This document shows, piece by piece, positions 43,139 through 51,871 of a DNA stretch of 60,141 nt. The position numbers and the translations under genes were made by a program. A model generated the notes under the pieces. The model searched no databases. It worked only from the letters and a program-made list of their open reading frames with translations, and was not told the DNA's origin. Within the stretch, counting starts at the first letter, position 1, and each line of letters begins with the position of its first letter. This DNA comes from an uncultured Eubacteriales bacterium (GTDB lineage Bacteria; Bacillota; Clostridia; Oscillospirales; Acutalibacteraceae): the NCBI GenBank assembly GCA_900314355.1, contig OMUY01000002.1, positions 1 to 60,141 on the forward strand, written 5' to 3'.

Positions 43139-44671
43139 ATGAAAAAGACTAAGAAAATTTTGGCGGTTATCATCTCCCTGATAATGATAATCTCCGCCGT
43201 TCCTTTCTGTTCTTACGCTTCTGACGCACAGGCGTCGTGGTACAGCGCGTCTGACGAAAAACAGGGCGAGGGCACTTTCGCTCAGGCTGTCGAAAACGTT
43301 CCGGCAGGCGGCACTGTTCTTATAAGACAAGACATCAGTTTATCGGAGGCAATTTCGGTTTCGAAATCATTTACAATAAAGTCCGGTTCAAAAGGTCCAT
43401 TCACGATTTCAAGGGCGTCTTCTTATATGGGCTCTTTGATTTCGATATCATCCGGCACTGTAATTTTAACCGATATCACGCTTACAGGCGGAAATAAGGC
43501 TGAATGTAAAGCTTTGGTTACAGTCGGAGGCGGCTCTCTTGTATTAAACAGCGGCGCTGTTCTCACAAGCAACGACGGAGCTTCGGGCGGAGCTGTAAAC
43601 CTTACCGGTTCCACGTCGTCAACCGCTGCGCTTTCAGTAAACGACGGCGCTTCAATAACAAACTGCACGTCAACTCTCGGCGGCGCCGTATTCGCAGGCC
43701 AGTATTCCGTTGTCAATATCAACGGCGGCACAATCAGCAATAACACTACTACGAGCGCGGCTCATCTTTCCGGCGCGATTCATGCCGACTCACAGAATGC
43801 GAGAATATCAATAAAAGGCGGCACAATTGAAAACAATACAAACACAAACAGCGCCGCGCAGGCCGCATCTGTCCTATACCTCGGCTCAACGGCAACAGCC
43901 GCGATTACAGGCGGCGATATCACAAATAACACAGGTTCATGTGCAGTCGCTTATTCAAAAGCGGATTCCCTCACTTTGGGAGGCTACGCTTACATCTACG
44001 AAAATAAAACATCTTCGGGAACGGAGTCTGACGTATATCTTCCCGTAACTACGGATTCAGACGGAAACAACACAGTCTCTACTATACTCTACAGCCCGGA
44101 ATTTAAATCGGAGGCGAAAGTAGGAATTAGGACAAGCAAGGACCTTTCCGGAGTTGTTAAATTCATTGGCAGAGGAACATCCGACACCGACATATCGACT
44201 GTCGCGGGACATATCTATTACAACAACATCGATTCGGCGGTTTTCGTAAGTCCTTCGGGAAAAATATTCTTTGAAAAAACATGCGTGATAAAGCTTGACG
44301 CAAACGGCGGAAATCTTCCGGACGGATACAGCGATACGATAGTTGCTGTTCAGGGAAGCTCTATTTCAAACGCTTTGAAAACTGACAAAAACGGTTCAAC
44401 CGGACTGCCCGTTCCGACAAAATCAAACTCAAAGTTTGTCAAATGGGTTGACGAGGACGGCAATACGGTCACATCAGGCACGGTCTGCCCGTCTAAATCG
44501 GAGATGACTTTGACTGCTCAGTGGCTTGACAGCGGCTCCGGCTCCGCATCGGTATTCGGAAAAATTCTTGAGACTATAGGCAGAATAATAAAATATGTAA
44601 CCGAGTTTTTGCAAAACCTATTTAACGGCACTGGCAACGATGCACTAAAAGACATTAAGACAACAGGCTGA
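43139..44671 (+). CDS. Secreted right-handed beta-helix protein with InlB-type repeat
   Basis: 510 residues. The signal peptide is M-K-K-T-K-K then a hydrophobic core, with cleavage near S-Y-A-S-D. Residues of about 35-300 form a pectate-lyase-like beta helix with recurring I-N-G-G-T-I-S-N-N and I-K-G-G-T-I-E-N-N rungs. Residues of about 380-450 match the InlB B-repeat (Listeria-Bacteroides repeat), with L-D-A-N-G-G-N-L, F-V-K-W-V-D-E-D-G and L-T-A-Q-W. After a Ser/Gly linker comes an amphipathic helix (F-G-K-I-L-E-T-I-G-R-I-I-K-Y-V). No LPxTG is present, so the helix may keep it at the surface. It is likely an adhesin or glycan-binding protein. Confidence 0.82.
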   Translation: MKKTKKILAVIISLIMIISAVPFCSYASDAQASWYSASDEKQGEGTFAQAVENVPAGGTVLIRQDISLSEAISVSKSFTIKSGSKGPFTISRASSYMGSLISISSGTVILTDITLTGGNKAECKALVTVGGGSLVLNSGAVLTSNDGASGGAVNLTGSTSSTAALSVNDGASITNCTSTLGGAVFAGQYSVVNINGGTISNNTTTSAAHLSGAIHADSQNARISIKGGTIENNTNTNSAAQAASVLYLGSTATAAITGGDITNNTGSCAVAYSKADSLTLGGYAYIYENKTSSGTESDVYLPVTTDSDGNNTVSTILYSPEFKSEAKVGIRTSKDLSGVVKFIGRGTSDTDISTVAGHIYYNNIDSAVFVSPSGKIFFEKTCVIKLDANGGNLPDGYSDTIVAVQGSSISNALKTDKNGSTGLPVPTKSNSKFVKWVDEDGNTVTSGTVCPSKSEMTLTAQWLDSGSGSASVFGKILETIGRIIKYVTEFLQNLFNGTGNDALKDIKTTG

Positions 44672-44695
44672 CAGATTATAAATTCAGATATATCG

Positions 44696-44735
44696 GGGCG
44701 CATGGCAACACGCGCCCCAATATTCCGGTCTTTTT
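44696..44735 (+). terminator. Possible terminator after the surface protein
   Basis: GGGGCGC pairs with GCGCCCC around a 10-base loop. The T-run (TCTTTTTT) starts about 12 bases after the stem, so termination may be weak. Confidence 0.45.
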
Positions 44736-44824
44736 TATATTCGAGACAAAATACGAATAAAATAAAAACCTGCTGCGGGATTATATTAAAAAAATCAGTT
44801 TCTTTCGGATACAGGAATAAATTT

Positions 44825-45670
44825 ATGAAAACACTTTATATATCGGATTTAGACGGAACGCTTTTAAACGAAAAGGCGGAAATTTCGGATTTCGCAAGGG
44901 AAAATATAAATATGCTTTCCGAAAAAGGACTTTATTTTTCCTGCGCTACCGCGAGAACTCAGGCGACTGTAAAAAAAATCCTATCAGGAGTAGATATTAA
45001 CTGCCCTGTAATATTGATGAACGGCGTCGCGATGTACGACCTGAAAAATGACCGGGTTATAGATGAAGAGACGAAATATTACAATGAGGAAAGCGAAAAG
45101 GCAATTTTGCAAGCAATAGAAAAATATCTTCACACAGGATTTATATACACAATCGAAAACGGAGAATTGGGCTGCTATTACGAAAACGCAAAAACCGAAA
45201 ACCAGAAAAAATTCATCGAGGACAGAGTAAAAAATTACGGCAAAAAATTTACCAAAGTCGATAATTTTTCAAAATGTCTCGGAAGAGGAATAATTTATTA
45301 TTCTATTGAGGAGAAAAAAGAAATACTGGATCCCGCCCACGATTTTTTGATGAAAGAAAAGCCGCTTCATGTGGAATATTACAGGGACACATACGACACA
45401 GACTGTTATTTTATGGAGGTCAGCAGCGCGTCCGCGTCCAAAAAAAATTCAATCTTAGCTTTGAAGAAAATGTACGGTTTTGATAAAGTCGTATCATTCG
45501 GAGACAATCTTAATGACCTTGCTATGGCGGAAGCTTCGGATGAATTTTACGCTGTCGAAAACGCAAAAGACGAGGTAAAAAAAGCAGCCGACAAAATAAT
45601 CGGCTCAAATACAGAAAACGGAGTCGTGAAATTCCTTCTTGAAAAATTCAATCAAAAAAATATGTTTTAA
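44825..45670 (+). CDS. Cof-type HAD phosphatase
   Basis: 281 residues starting M-K-T-L-Y-I-S-D-L-D-G-T-L-L; the start at 44825 has AGGA eight bases upstream, and the longer in-frame reading begins in the preceding terminator region. HAD motifs are D-L-D-G-T-L-L (I), A-T-A-R-T (II), a Lys in S-A-S-K-K-N (III) and F-G-D-N-L-N-D (IV). The large C2 cap marks the Cof/YwpJ subgroup, which removes phosphate from sugar phosphates or pyridoxal phosphate in many bacteria. The substrate is not predictable. Confidence 0.9.
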   Translation: MKTLYISDLDGTLLNEKAEISDFARENINMLSEKGLYFSCATARTQATVKKILSGVDINCPVILMNGVAMYDLKNDRVIDEETKYYNEESEKAILQAIEKYLHTGFIYTIENGELGCYYENAKTENQKKFIEDRVKNYGKKFTKVDNFSKCLGRGIIYYSIEEKKEILDPAHDFLMKEKPLHVEYYRDTYDTDCYFMEVSSASASKKNSILALKKMYGFDKVVSFGDNLNDLAMAEASDEFYAVENAKDEVKKAADKIIGSNTENGVVKFLLEKFNQKNMF

Positions 45671-45813
45671 AAATGCGGAACAATCAGTAACCAAATACCA
45701 AAAATCGGATTTGTAATTTATTGTTTAATACTTTTTAATTTAATACCCGGTCCAAAAATATTATGTAAAATATTTATATTCGATAATAAAATAAAATAGG
45801 GTTTATCGTTTGA

Positions 45814-45819
45814 TATAAT
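45814..45819 (+). promoter_or_regulatory. Extended -10 promoter giving a possible leaderless transcript
   Basis: TGATATAAT is an extended -10 element seven bases before the start codon of the YoaK-like gene. The expected transcription start (about 45826) nearly coincides with the ATG at 45827; no good -35 is seen. Confidence 0.55.
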
Positions 45820-45826
45820 ATAGGTT

Positions 45827-46609
45827 ATGGGCAAAAATAATATTAACAATTCGGAATCCGGCCGAACGAAAAAGGGATTTATAAAGAAATTTTCGGACAG
45901 AATCAATTCAAGACCGATGTCCGAAAGTCTTCTTATGGCTTTTTTTCTCACGATTTCGGGCGGATTTCAGGATTCGTACAGCTATTTTCTTAGAGGAAAA
46001 GTTTTCGCAAACGCTCAAACAGGCAATATCGTATTGATGAGTTCATGCTTTTTCAACGGAGAGTTCGGCGACGGGCTCAGGTATCTTCTTCCGCTGATGT
46101 CATTTTCAGGAGGAATACTTCTTGCGGAGGCGTTCAGGCGGAAATTCGGAGACCATGTTCTTCTTTTCCACTGGAAACAGTTTGTTCTTCTGTTTGAAAT
46201 AATACTGCTTTTTATTACCGGCTTCATTCCGGAAAGATACAATATAATCGCAAACGCTATTGTTTCCTTTTCCTGCGCAATGCAGGTTCAGTCATTCAGA
46301 CGGCTTGAAGATAACGTTTACGCGAGCACTATGTGCATCGGAAATATCAGGTCATGCATGGACAACTTGTGCTCTTTCCTTTTCACGAAAAATAAAAAAT
46401 ACCTCCACAGCGCCATTGAATATTTTTTTGTTCTCGTTTCGTTTTTCTTTGGCGCGAGACTCGGATTTTTCTTAAAAGATTTTCTCGGTCTCAAAGCAAT
46501 CTGGGTATCAAGCGGTCTTTTACTTATCTGCTTTACCATAATGCTGATAAGATATCAAATTTTTAAAAGGCTCAGAAAAAAAATCACCGAAGAAGAAAGA
46601 GAAGGTTGA
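45827..46609 (+). CDS. YoaK/DUF1275-family membrane protein
   Basis: 260 residues with six membrane helices. DUF1275 landmarks are S-G-G-F-Q-D-S-Y-S-Y-F, F-A-N-A-Q-T-G-N-I-V-L-M and F-S-C-A-M-Q-V-Q-S-F-R, then M-C-I-G-N-I-R-S. The family is widespread, poorly characterised and possibly transport-related. The N-terminal 35 residues are basic and unusual in length. No Shine-Dalgarno sequence precedes the ATG; the nearby extended -10 suggests leaderless translation, or else the true start is further inside (M-S-E-S-L-L-M-A-F), which also lacks a ribosome site. Confidence 0.88.
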   Translation: MGKNNINNSESGRTKKGFIKKFSDRINSRPMSESLLMAFFLTISGGFQDSYSYFLRGKVFANAQTGNIVLMSSCFFNGEFGDGLRYLLPLMSFSGGILLAEAFRRKFGDHVLLFHWKQFVLLFEIILLFITGFIPERYNIIANAIVSFSCAMQVQSFRRLEDNVYASTMCIGNIRSCMDNLCSFLFTKNKKYLHSAIEYFFVLVSFFFGARLGFFLKDFLGLKAIWVSSGLLLICFTIMLIRYQIFKRLRKKITEEEREG

Positions 46610-46630
46610 ATCTTTAAAGATAATTTATCC

Positions 46631-46659
46631 TTGCTTTATAAGAGTTGATAAGATATAAT
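46631..46659 (+). promoter_or_regulatory. Promoter of pyrG
   Basis: TTGCTT, 17-base spacer, TATAAT. The leader is about 78 bases. I see neither an attenuator hairpin nor a GGGC start of the type used for CTP-sensed control in Bacillus. Confidence 0.65.
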
Positions 46660-46743
46660 TTAAGAATAATATTTTTAAAAGTTATTTTCTAATTTGCATC
46701 CTTTTTATAAATTGTTTTTTCCTAAAATTTTGAGGAGTTAAAT

Positions 46744-48375
46744 ATGGCGAAATTTATTTTTGTAACAGGCGGAGTTGTATCGGGACTCGGAAAAGGAATT
46801 ACAGCAGCTTCACTTGGGCGCCTTCTGAAGTCGAGAGGATATAAAGTCGCATCTCAGAAGCTTGACCCTTACATCAATGTAGATCCGGGCACTATGAGTC
46901 CGTACCAGCACGGCGAGGTATATGTCACGGAGGACGGGGCGGAGACAGATCTTGACCTCGGTCATTATGAAAGATTTATCGATGAAGATCTGAACAAATA
47001 TTCAAACCTTACGACAGGAAAAGTTTATTGGAATGTTCTCAATAAGGAAAGAAACGGCGATTATCTCGGGCAGACCGTTCAGGTAATTCCGCACATCACC
47101 GACGAAATAAAATCATTTATATATAATGTCGGCAAAAAAACAGACGCCGATATAGTCATAACGGAAATAGGCGGAACTGTTGGAGATATCGAATCACAGC
47201 CTTTTCTCGAAGCCATTAGGCAGGTAGGCCTTGAACAGGGTCCCGGAAACACGATTTTCATTCATGTGACTTTAGTTCCGTATATATCCGGTTCCAACGA
47301 ATTTAAATCAAAGCCGACTCAGCACTCGGTAAAAGAACTTCAGGGAATGGGAATTTTCCCGAACATTATCGTACTCAGAGCCGATTCGCATATGCCGGAA
47401 TCCATTTTTAATAAAATTTCGCTCTTCTGCAACATAAAAAAAGACTGCGTAATCGAGAACCTGACTGTCCCCGTTCTTTACGAAGCGCCTTTAATGCTTG
47501 AAAACAATCATTTTTCTGAAATTGTATGCAGAGAATTGAATCTTGACGCGCCGGAACCCGACCTCTCCGAGTGGAAAGCGATGGTAGACAGAATACACAA
47601 CAGGTCAAAGACCTGCACGATAGGACTTGTAGGCAAATACGTTCAGCTCCACGACGCTTACCTTTCAGTAGCCGAAGCTTTAAGACACGGCGGCTACGCC
47701 AACGACAGCGAGGTAACTATCGAGTGGATAGATTCGGAAAATATCACCGATGAAAACGCTGCCGAAAAGCTCAAAGGTCTTGACGGAATAATAGTTCCCG
47801 GCGGATTCGGTCCGAGAGGAATTGAGGGAATGATTTCAACGTGCAGATATGCCCGTGAAAACAATATTCCATACCTGGGAATATGTCTCGGAATGCAGAT
47901 TGCCGTAATTGAATTTTCAAGACATGTATGCGGTCTCAAAGACGCCAATTCCGGTGAGTTCGATGAAATTACAAAGAACAACGTAATTGATTTCATGCCC
48001 GACCAGAACAACAACATTCCCAAGGGAGGCACATTGAGACTCGGCGCGTATCCGTGCAGACTTAAAGCCGGAACGCTTATTTCAAAACTTTACTGCGAGC
48101 CGCTTATTCATGAACGCCACCGCCACAGATATGAATTTAACAATAATTTCAGAGACTTAATTTCAAGTGCAGGAATGATAATTTCCGGAACGTCTCCGGA
48201 CGAGCACATAGTCGAAACCGTGGAAATACCTACAAACGATTATTTTATAGGCGTCCAATTCCATCCGGAATTCAAATCGAGACCGAACAGACCTCACCCT
48301 CTTTTCAGAGGACTTATAACGGCCGCTTTAAACTACAGGCAGAAAAAAGTCGAAGAGCTCGAGAAAAATGAATGA
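46744..48375 (+). CDS. pyrG: CTP synthase
   Basis: PyrG aminates UTP to CTP using glutamine and ATP. 543 residues: the synthetase domain begins [13 protein letters not shown] and has [12 protein letters not shown] and [12 protein letters not shown]. The class I glutaminase domain has the nucleophile in L-G-I-C-L-G-M-Q and the His-Glu pair in [16 protein letters not shown] precedes the ATG. The gene is monocistronic, with a promoter and a strong terminator. Confidence 0.98.
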   Translation: MAKFIFVTGGVVSGLGKGITAASLGRLLKSRGYKVASQKLDPYINVDPGTMSPYQHGEVYVTEDGAETDLDLGHYERFIDEDLNKYSNLTTGKVYWNVLNKERNGDYLGQTVQVIPHITDEIKSFIYNVGKKTDADIVITEIGGTVGDIESQPFLEAIRQVGLEQGPGNTIFIHVTLVPYISGSNEFKSKPTQHSVKELQGMGIFPNIIVLRADSHMPESIFNKISLFCNIKKDCVIENLTVPVLYEAPLMLENNHFSEIVCRELNLDAPEPDLSEWKAMVDRIHNRSKTCTIGLVGKYVQLHDAYLSVAEALRHGGYANDSEVTIEWIDSENITDENAAEKLKGLDGIIVPGGFGPRGIEGMISTCRYARENNIPYLGICLGMQIAVIEFSRHVCGLKDANSGEFDEITKNNVIDFMPDQNNNIPKGGTLRLGAYPCRLKAGTLISKLYCEPLIHERHRHRYEFNNNFRDLISSAGMIISGTSPDEHIVETVEIPTNDYFIGVQFHPEFKSRPNRPHPLFRGLITAALNYRQKKVEELEKNE

Positions 48376-48394
48376 CAAAAAACAGCAAAAAAAT

Positions 48395-48421
48395 AAGGGT
48401 CTTTATCAAGACCCTTTTTTT
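48395..48421 (+). terminator. Terminator of pyrG
   Basis: AAGGGTCTT pairs with AAGACCCTT around TATC, followed by TTTTT. Confidence 0.92.
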
Positions 48422-48442
48422 GGAAACCTCAAAAACAAATAA

Positions 48443-48474
48443 AACAGGAGACCACATTAATGTGGTCTCCTGTT
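48443..48474 (-). terminator. Terminator of the solitary 5S rRNA
   Basis: A perfect 32-base palindrome (AACAGGAGACCACATT and its complement) begins immediately after the 5S 3' end on the reverse strand and is followed by TTATTTG. Confidence 0.85.
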
Positions 48475-48588
<114 letters not shown>

Positions 48589-48639
48589 ATATTTCACAGA
48601 AATAATGAACTCATCGCTCATCTCTCGTGAACAATAAAT

Positions 48640-48667
48640 ATTATATCACTAAAATTATTTTTGTCAA
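48640..48667 (-). promoter_or_regulatory. Promoter of the solitary 5S rRNA
   Basis: Reverse-strand TTGACA (48667-48662), 16-base spacer, TATAAT (48645-48640). The expected start is near 48633, about 45 bases before the mature 5S end. Confidence 0.85.
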
Positions 48668-48728
48668 TAGAGTTTTCGTTTTTTTTTGAAAAATTTTTTT
48701 TTGACGATTTATATTTCTGAATTTATAT

Positions 48729-48757
48729 TTGATTATATAGACGGCAGATGATATAAT
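48729..48757 (+). promoter_or_regulatory. Promoter of the GH3 gene
   Basis: TTGATT, 17-base spacer, TATAAT, 48 bases before the ATG. Confidence 0.75.
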
Positions 48758-48804
48758 TAATTTGAGCATATTTTTTAATATTTTGAAAAAAGGTCAGGTG
48801 TAAT

Positions 48805-51246
48805 ATGAAACATCAGGATATTATCAAGTCTTTGACGCTCGAGGAAAAAGCCGCAATGTGCGACGGCTTTGACTACTGGCACACCAAAGGAATAGAAAGA
48901 AATAATATTCCTCAAATTATGTGGACAGACGGTCCTCACGGAATCAGAAAAAGGCCGGAGAAAAAAGATAAAAATCAAGCCGCTTCACTATTGGGAGTTC
49001 CGTCAATCTGTTTCCCTACCGCGGCCACAACCGCTTGTTCATGGGATCCGGAGCTGTTAGAAGAGATGGGCGAATATTTAGGCGAGGAATGTCTTCAGGA
49101 AGATGTCGGCGTTCTTTTGGGACCCGGAATAAATATGAAGAGATCTCCTCTCGGCGGCAGAAATTTTGAGTATTTTTCAGAAGACCCTTACCTCGCCGGC
49201 AAGCTCGCCGCCGCTTTAATCAGAGGCGTGCAGTCAAAAGGCGTCGGAACCTCTTTAAAACATTTCGCAGTCAACAACCAGGAAACGAGAAGAATGACAA
49301 TAGACGCCGTTGTTGACGAAAGAACAATGAGGGAAATTTATCTTTCCGCTTTCGAGACTGCTGTCAAAGAGGGCAAGCCAAAGACCGTCATGTGCATGTA
49401 CAACAGATTAAACGGCGTATACGGCGCGGAAAACAAATGGCTGCTTACCGATGTATTAAAGAAAGAATGGGGATTTGAAGGAGCCGTTGTCACAGACTGG
49501 GGTGCCGAGAACAACAGAGTCGAAGGTCTCAAAGCGGGCGAGGATCTTGAAATGCCGACATCAAACGGCGTCGGAACAAAAAAAATAGTAGACGCAGTAA
49601 AAAGAGGCGTCATTTCCGAGGATATTCTTGACGATTCCGTTGACAGAATACTCGACGTTATAATCACATCGGCGAACGCGTTAAAAGGGAATCATCATAA
49701 TTACGACAAAATAAAACATCATTTAAAAGCAAGAGAAATCGCGGAAAAGTCATTTGTTCTGATGAAGAACAACGACAATATTCTGCCGCTTAAAAGAGAG
49801 CAGTCAATAGCCGTAATCGGCAGATTCGCGAAAAACCCGAGATACCAGGGCGCAGGCTCGTCTATAATTAATCCGATCAAAATAGACAACGCTGTCGATT
49901 CGTTCCAGCAAAGAGGCGTTCCTTTTACATACTGCGACGGATATACGATGAATCCTAAGTCAAGAAAAGGCATTGTGGAACATATAGACGAGGCGGTTTA
50001 CGCGGCGTCTCAGGCGGATGTGGCGGTTATTTTTGCAGGACTTCCCGACAGCTACGAATCGGAAGGCTTTGACAGAAGAAATCTCAGACTTCCTCCGGAA
50101 CAGGTGGCGCTGATTGAAGCCGTCTCTTCCGCCAATAAAAATACGGCAGTGGTATTGTCGGGCGGCGGCGCTGTTGAAACGCCGTGGGCAAAGAATGTAA
50201 AAGCTATACTAAATACGTTTTTAGGCGGCGAAGCGATAGGCTCCGCAACAGTAAACGTATTGTACGGCGACGTAAATCCCTCCGGAAAACTTGCGGAAAC
50301 TTACCCGGTATCACTTTCTGATACGCCTTGCCATAACTACTGGCCGGGCTCAACATTCACGACTCAGTACAGGGAATCGATTTATATAGGCTACAGATAT
50401 TATGACACGGCGAAGAAAAACGTAGCATTTCCGTTCGGATTCGGACTTTCATACACTGATTTTGAGTATTCAGACTTGAACGTAACGCCTGTAAAAGCGA
50501 AACCCGATAAAAATGTAACTGTCAGATTTAAAATTACAAACACAGGTTCGGTTGCCGGCGCCGAAGTTGCGCAAGTTTACGTTAAGGATAAAAAATCGAC
50601 TGTTTTCAGACCCGAAAAAGAGCTGAAAGGATTCAAAAAAGTTTACCTTGAACCTGGCGAAACGAAGGAAGTGGAAATTGAGCTTGACTCAAGAGCATTT
50701 GCTTTCTACGATGTGAATATTCACTCCTGGCATGTAGAGTCAGGGGATTTCGAGATAATGGCAGGCGCGTCGTCAAGAGACATTAAGCTCGAAAAGACAA
50801 TATATATGGCGTCGAGCACTGACGCGCCATGCCCTGATTATTCCGAAACATGTCCCGATTACTACGGCGCAAACATCACAAATATTCCGGATGAAGAATT
50901 TGAAAATCTGTTAGGCCGCAAACTGCCCAAAGAGAGAAGAAAACTTCATACTCTTTCAATGTCAAATACGCTTGAGGACGCTCTCGAGGGCGTAAACGGC
51001 AAGAAAATCGGCTCGATTATAGAGAAATTCGCAGACAAAAACAGCTTCGCTTATGCTATTGCAATGCAGACGCCTATTAAAAATTTCGTTTCTATGTCGA
51101 TGGGCGCGCTTTCGGAAAGAGCCGCATCTTACCTTCTCAGAGTCCTCAACGACGAAAAACCTCTCACCACGGGACTTGCAAATGTCATAGTAAACGCCAT
51201 TCCAAACCTTATCAACGCGATTCCGAAGCTGACGAAATCAATATAA
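48805..51246 (+). CDS. GH3 beta-glucosidase-like glycoside hydrolase
   Basis: 813 residues without a signal peptide, so probably cytoplasmic. The (beta/alpha)8 domain has T-D-G-P-H-G-I-R, L-L-G-P-G-I-N and K-H-F-A-V-N-N-Q-E, with the nucleophile Asp in V-V-T-D-W-G-A. The second sandwich domain and a fibronectin-like domain (I-T-N-T-G-S-V-A-G-A-E-V-A-Q-V-Y) follow. A C-terminal extension of about 140 residues after the Fn3-like domain is helical and contains P-I-K-N-F-V-S-M-S-M-G; similar tails occur in intracellular clostridial GH3 enzymes. It likely cleaves beta-glucosides or related oligosaccharides brought in by a transporter encoded elsewhere. Confidence 0.94.
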   Translation: MKHQDIIKSLTLEEKAAMCDGFDYWHTKGIERNNIPQIMWTDGPHGIRKRPEKKDKNQAASLLGVPSICFPTAATTACSWDPELLEEMGEYLGEECLQEDVGVLLGPGINMKRSPLGGRNFEYFSEDPYLAGKLAAALIRGVQSKGVGTSLKHFAVNNQETRRMTIDAVVDERTMREIYLSAFETAVKEGKPKTVMCMYNRLNGVYGAENKWLLTDVLKKEWGFEGAVVTDWGAENNRVEGLKAGEDLEMPTSNGVGTKKIVDAVKRGVISEDILDDSVDRILDVIITSANALKGNHHNYDKIKHHLKAREIAEKSFVLMKNNDNILPLKREQSIAVIGRFAKNPRYQGAGSSIINPIKIDNAVDSFQQRGVPFTYCDGYTMNPKSRKGIVEHIDEAVYAASQADVAVIFAGLPDSYESEGFDRRNLRLPPEQVALIEAVSSANKNTAVVLSGGGAVETPWAKNVKAILNTFLGGEAIGSATVNVLYGDVNPSGKLAETYPVSLSDTPCHNYWPGSTFTTQYRESIYIGYRYYDTAKKNVAFPFGFGLSYTDFEYSDLNVTPVKAKPDKNVTVRFKITNTGSVAGAEVAQVYVKDKKSTVFRPEKELKGFKKVYLEPGETKEVEIELDSRAFAFYDVNIHSWHVESGDFEIMAGASSRDIKLEKTIYMASSTDAPCPDYSETCPDYYGANITNIPDEEFENLLGRKLPKERRKLHTLSMSNTLEDALEGVNGKKIGSIIEKFADKNSFAYAIAMQTPIKNFVSMSMGALSERAASYLLRVLNDEKPLTTGLANVIVNAIPNLINAIPKLTKSI

Positions 51247-51313
51247 ATCTTGGCATTCTTGTCAAAAAAAAGTAAAAATACTGTTAAGTCTCATATTTTT
51301 ATATATATTTCAA

Positions 51314-51342
51314 TTTACATTTAAACTAAAATATGAGATAAT
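51314..51342 (+). promoter_or_regulatory. Promoter of the small peptide pair
   Basis: TTTACA, 17-base spacer, GATAAT, about 65 bases before the first small gene. Confidence 0.6.
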
Positions 51343-51407
51343 ATAACCGGAATTTAGGACAAAGTATTTTAATTCGGCACTCGCCGCATCTTACGGAGGT
51401 AAAATAA

Positions 51408-51548
51408 ATGGACACCGCACAATTACAGAAAATTTTCGTTTATCTTGACTACGCGTTTGGGTTAATCAACGAGATATTGAAAAAAATAAATGCTTATTTC
51501 CAGCAGATGATCAAACCCGACATCAGTAAAGCGTTGGGAAATGAATAA
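51408..51548 (+). CDS. Small 46-residue peptide A
   Basis: The frame MDTAQLQKIFVYLDYAFGLI continues as an amphipathic helix (I-L-K-K-I-N-A-Y-F) and ends K-A-L-G-N-E. GGAGGT lies seven bases upstream of the ATG. It has its own promoter and is followed 79 bp later by a second tiny gene, then a perfect terminator. There is no signal peptide or known leader motif. It has the same length as the unrelated-looking peptide at 22150. The function is unknown; a membrane-associated or secreted helical peptide is possible. Confidence 0.65.
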   Translation: MDTAQLQKIFVYLDYAFGLINEILKKINAYFQQMIKPDISKALGNE

Positions 51549-51627
51549 TCTGATTTCTTCAGCCGGCCTGTGAAGATGTTCTGTTATTTTTCAAAAAATT
51601 AATGGATATTTATGGAGGTGATTTGCG

Positions 51628-51726
51628 ATGAGTTCAATTTTTTCGCAGATGCTTACAACAATTTGTAAGATATTAATGTTGATAAAGTTTGATCTCTCTT
51701 TATTGAAACCTAATGTTCCATATTAA
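51628..51726 (+). CDS. Small 32-residue peptide B
   Basis: The frame MSSIFSQMLTTICKILMLIK is followed by F-D-L-S-L-L-K-P-N-V-P-Y. A consensus GGAGGTG stands seven bases before the ATG, stronger than for many housekeeping genes here. The hydrophobic helix with one Cys and two Lys suggests membrane contact. It shares a transcript with peptide A and ends at a strong terminator three bases later. I do not recognise the family. Confidence 0.6.
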   Translation: MSSIFSQMLTTICKILMLIKFDLSLLKPNVPY

Positions 51727-51729
51727 TTA

Positions 51730-51763
51730 AAAACGAGCTGTCGTTGCCGACAGCTCGTTTTTG
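51730..51763. terminator. Perfect bidirectional terminator
   Basis: AAAACGAGCTGTCG pairs with CGACAGCTCGTTTT around TTGC, with T-runs on both strands. It ends the peptide transcript and can also stop the converging fucosidase transcript. Confidence 0.92.
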
Positions 51764-51871
51764 TTGCGTTAAAATATATTTTATTTTTCAGATCGAATAA
51801 TTCAGAAAATTTTCATATCATTTTAATTAAGCAAAATTTCTTGCCGGCTTTATTCAATCTCAAGACATTTT

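Noticed and set aside
46660-46743. CTP-sensing attenuator before pyrG
   Set aside because: There is no terminator hairpin in the leader and no GGGC at the predicted transcription start.
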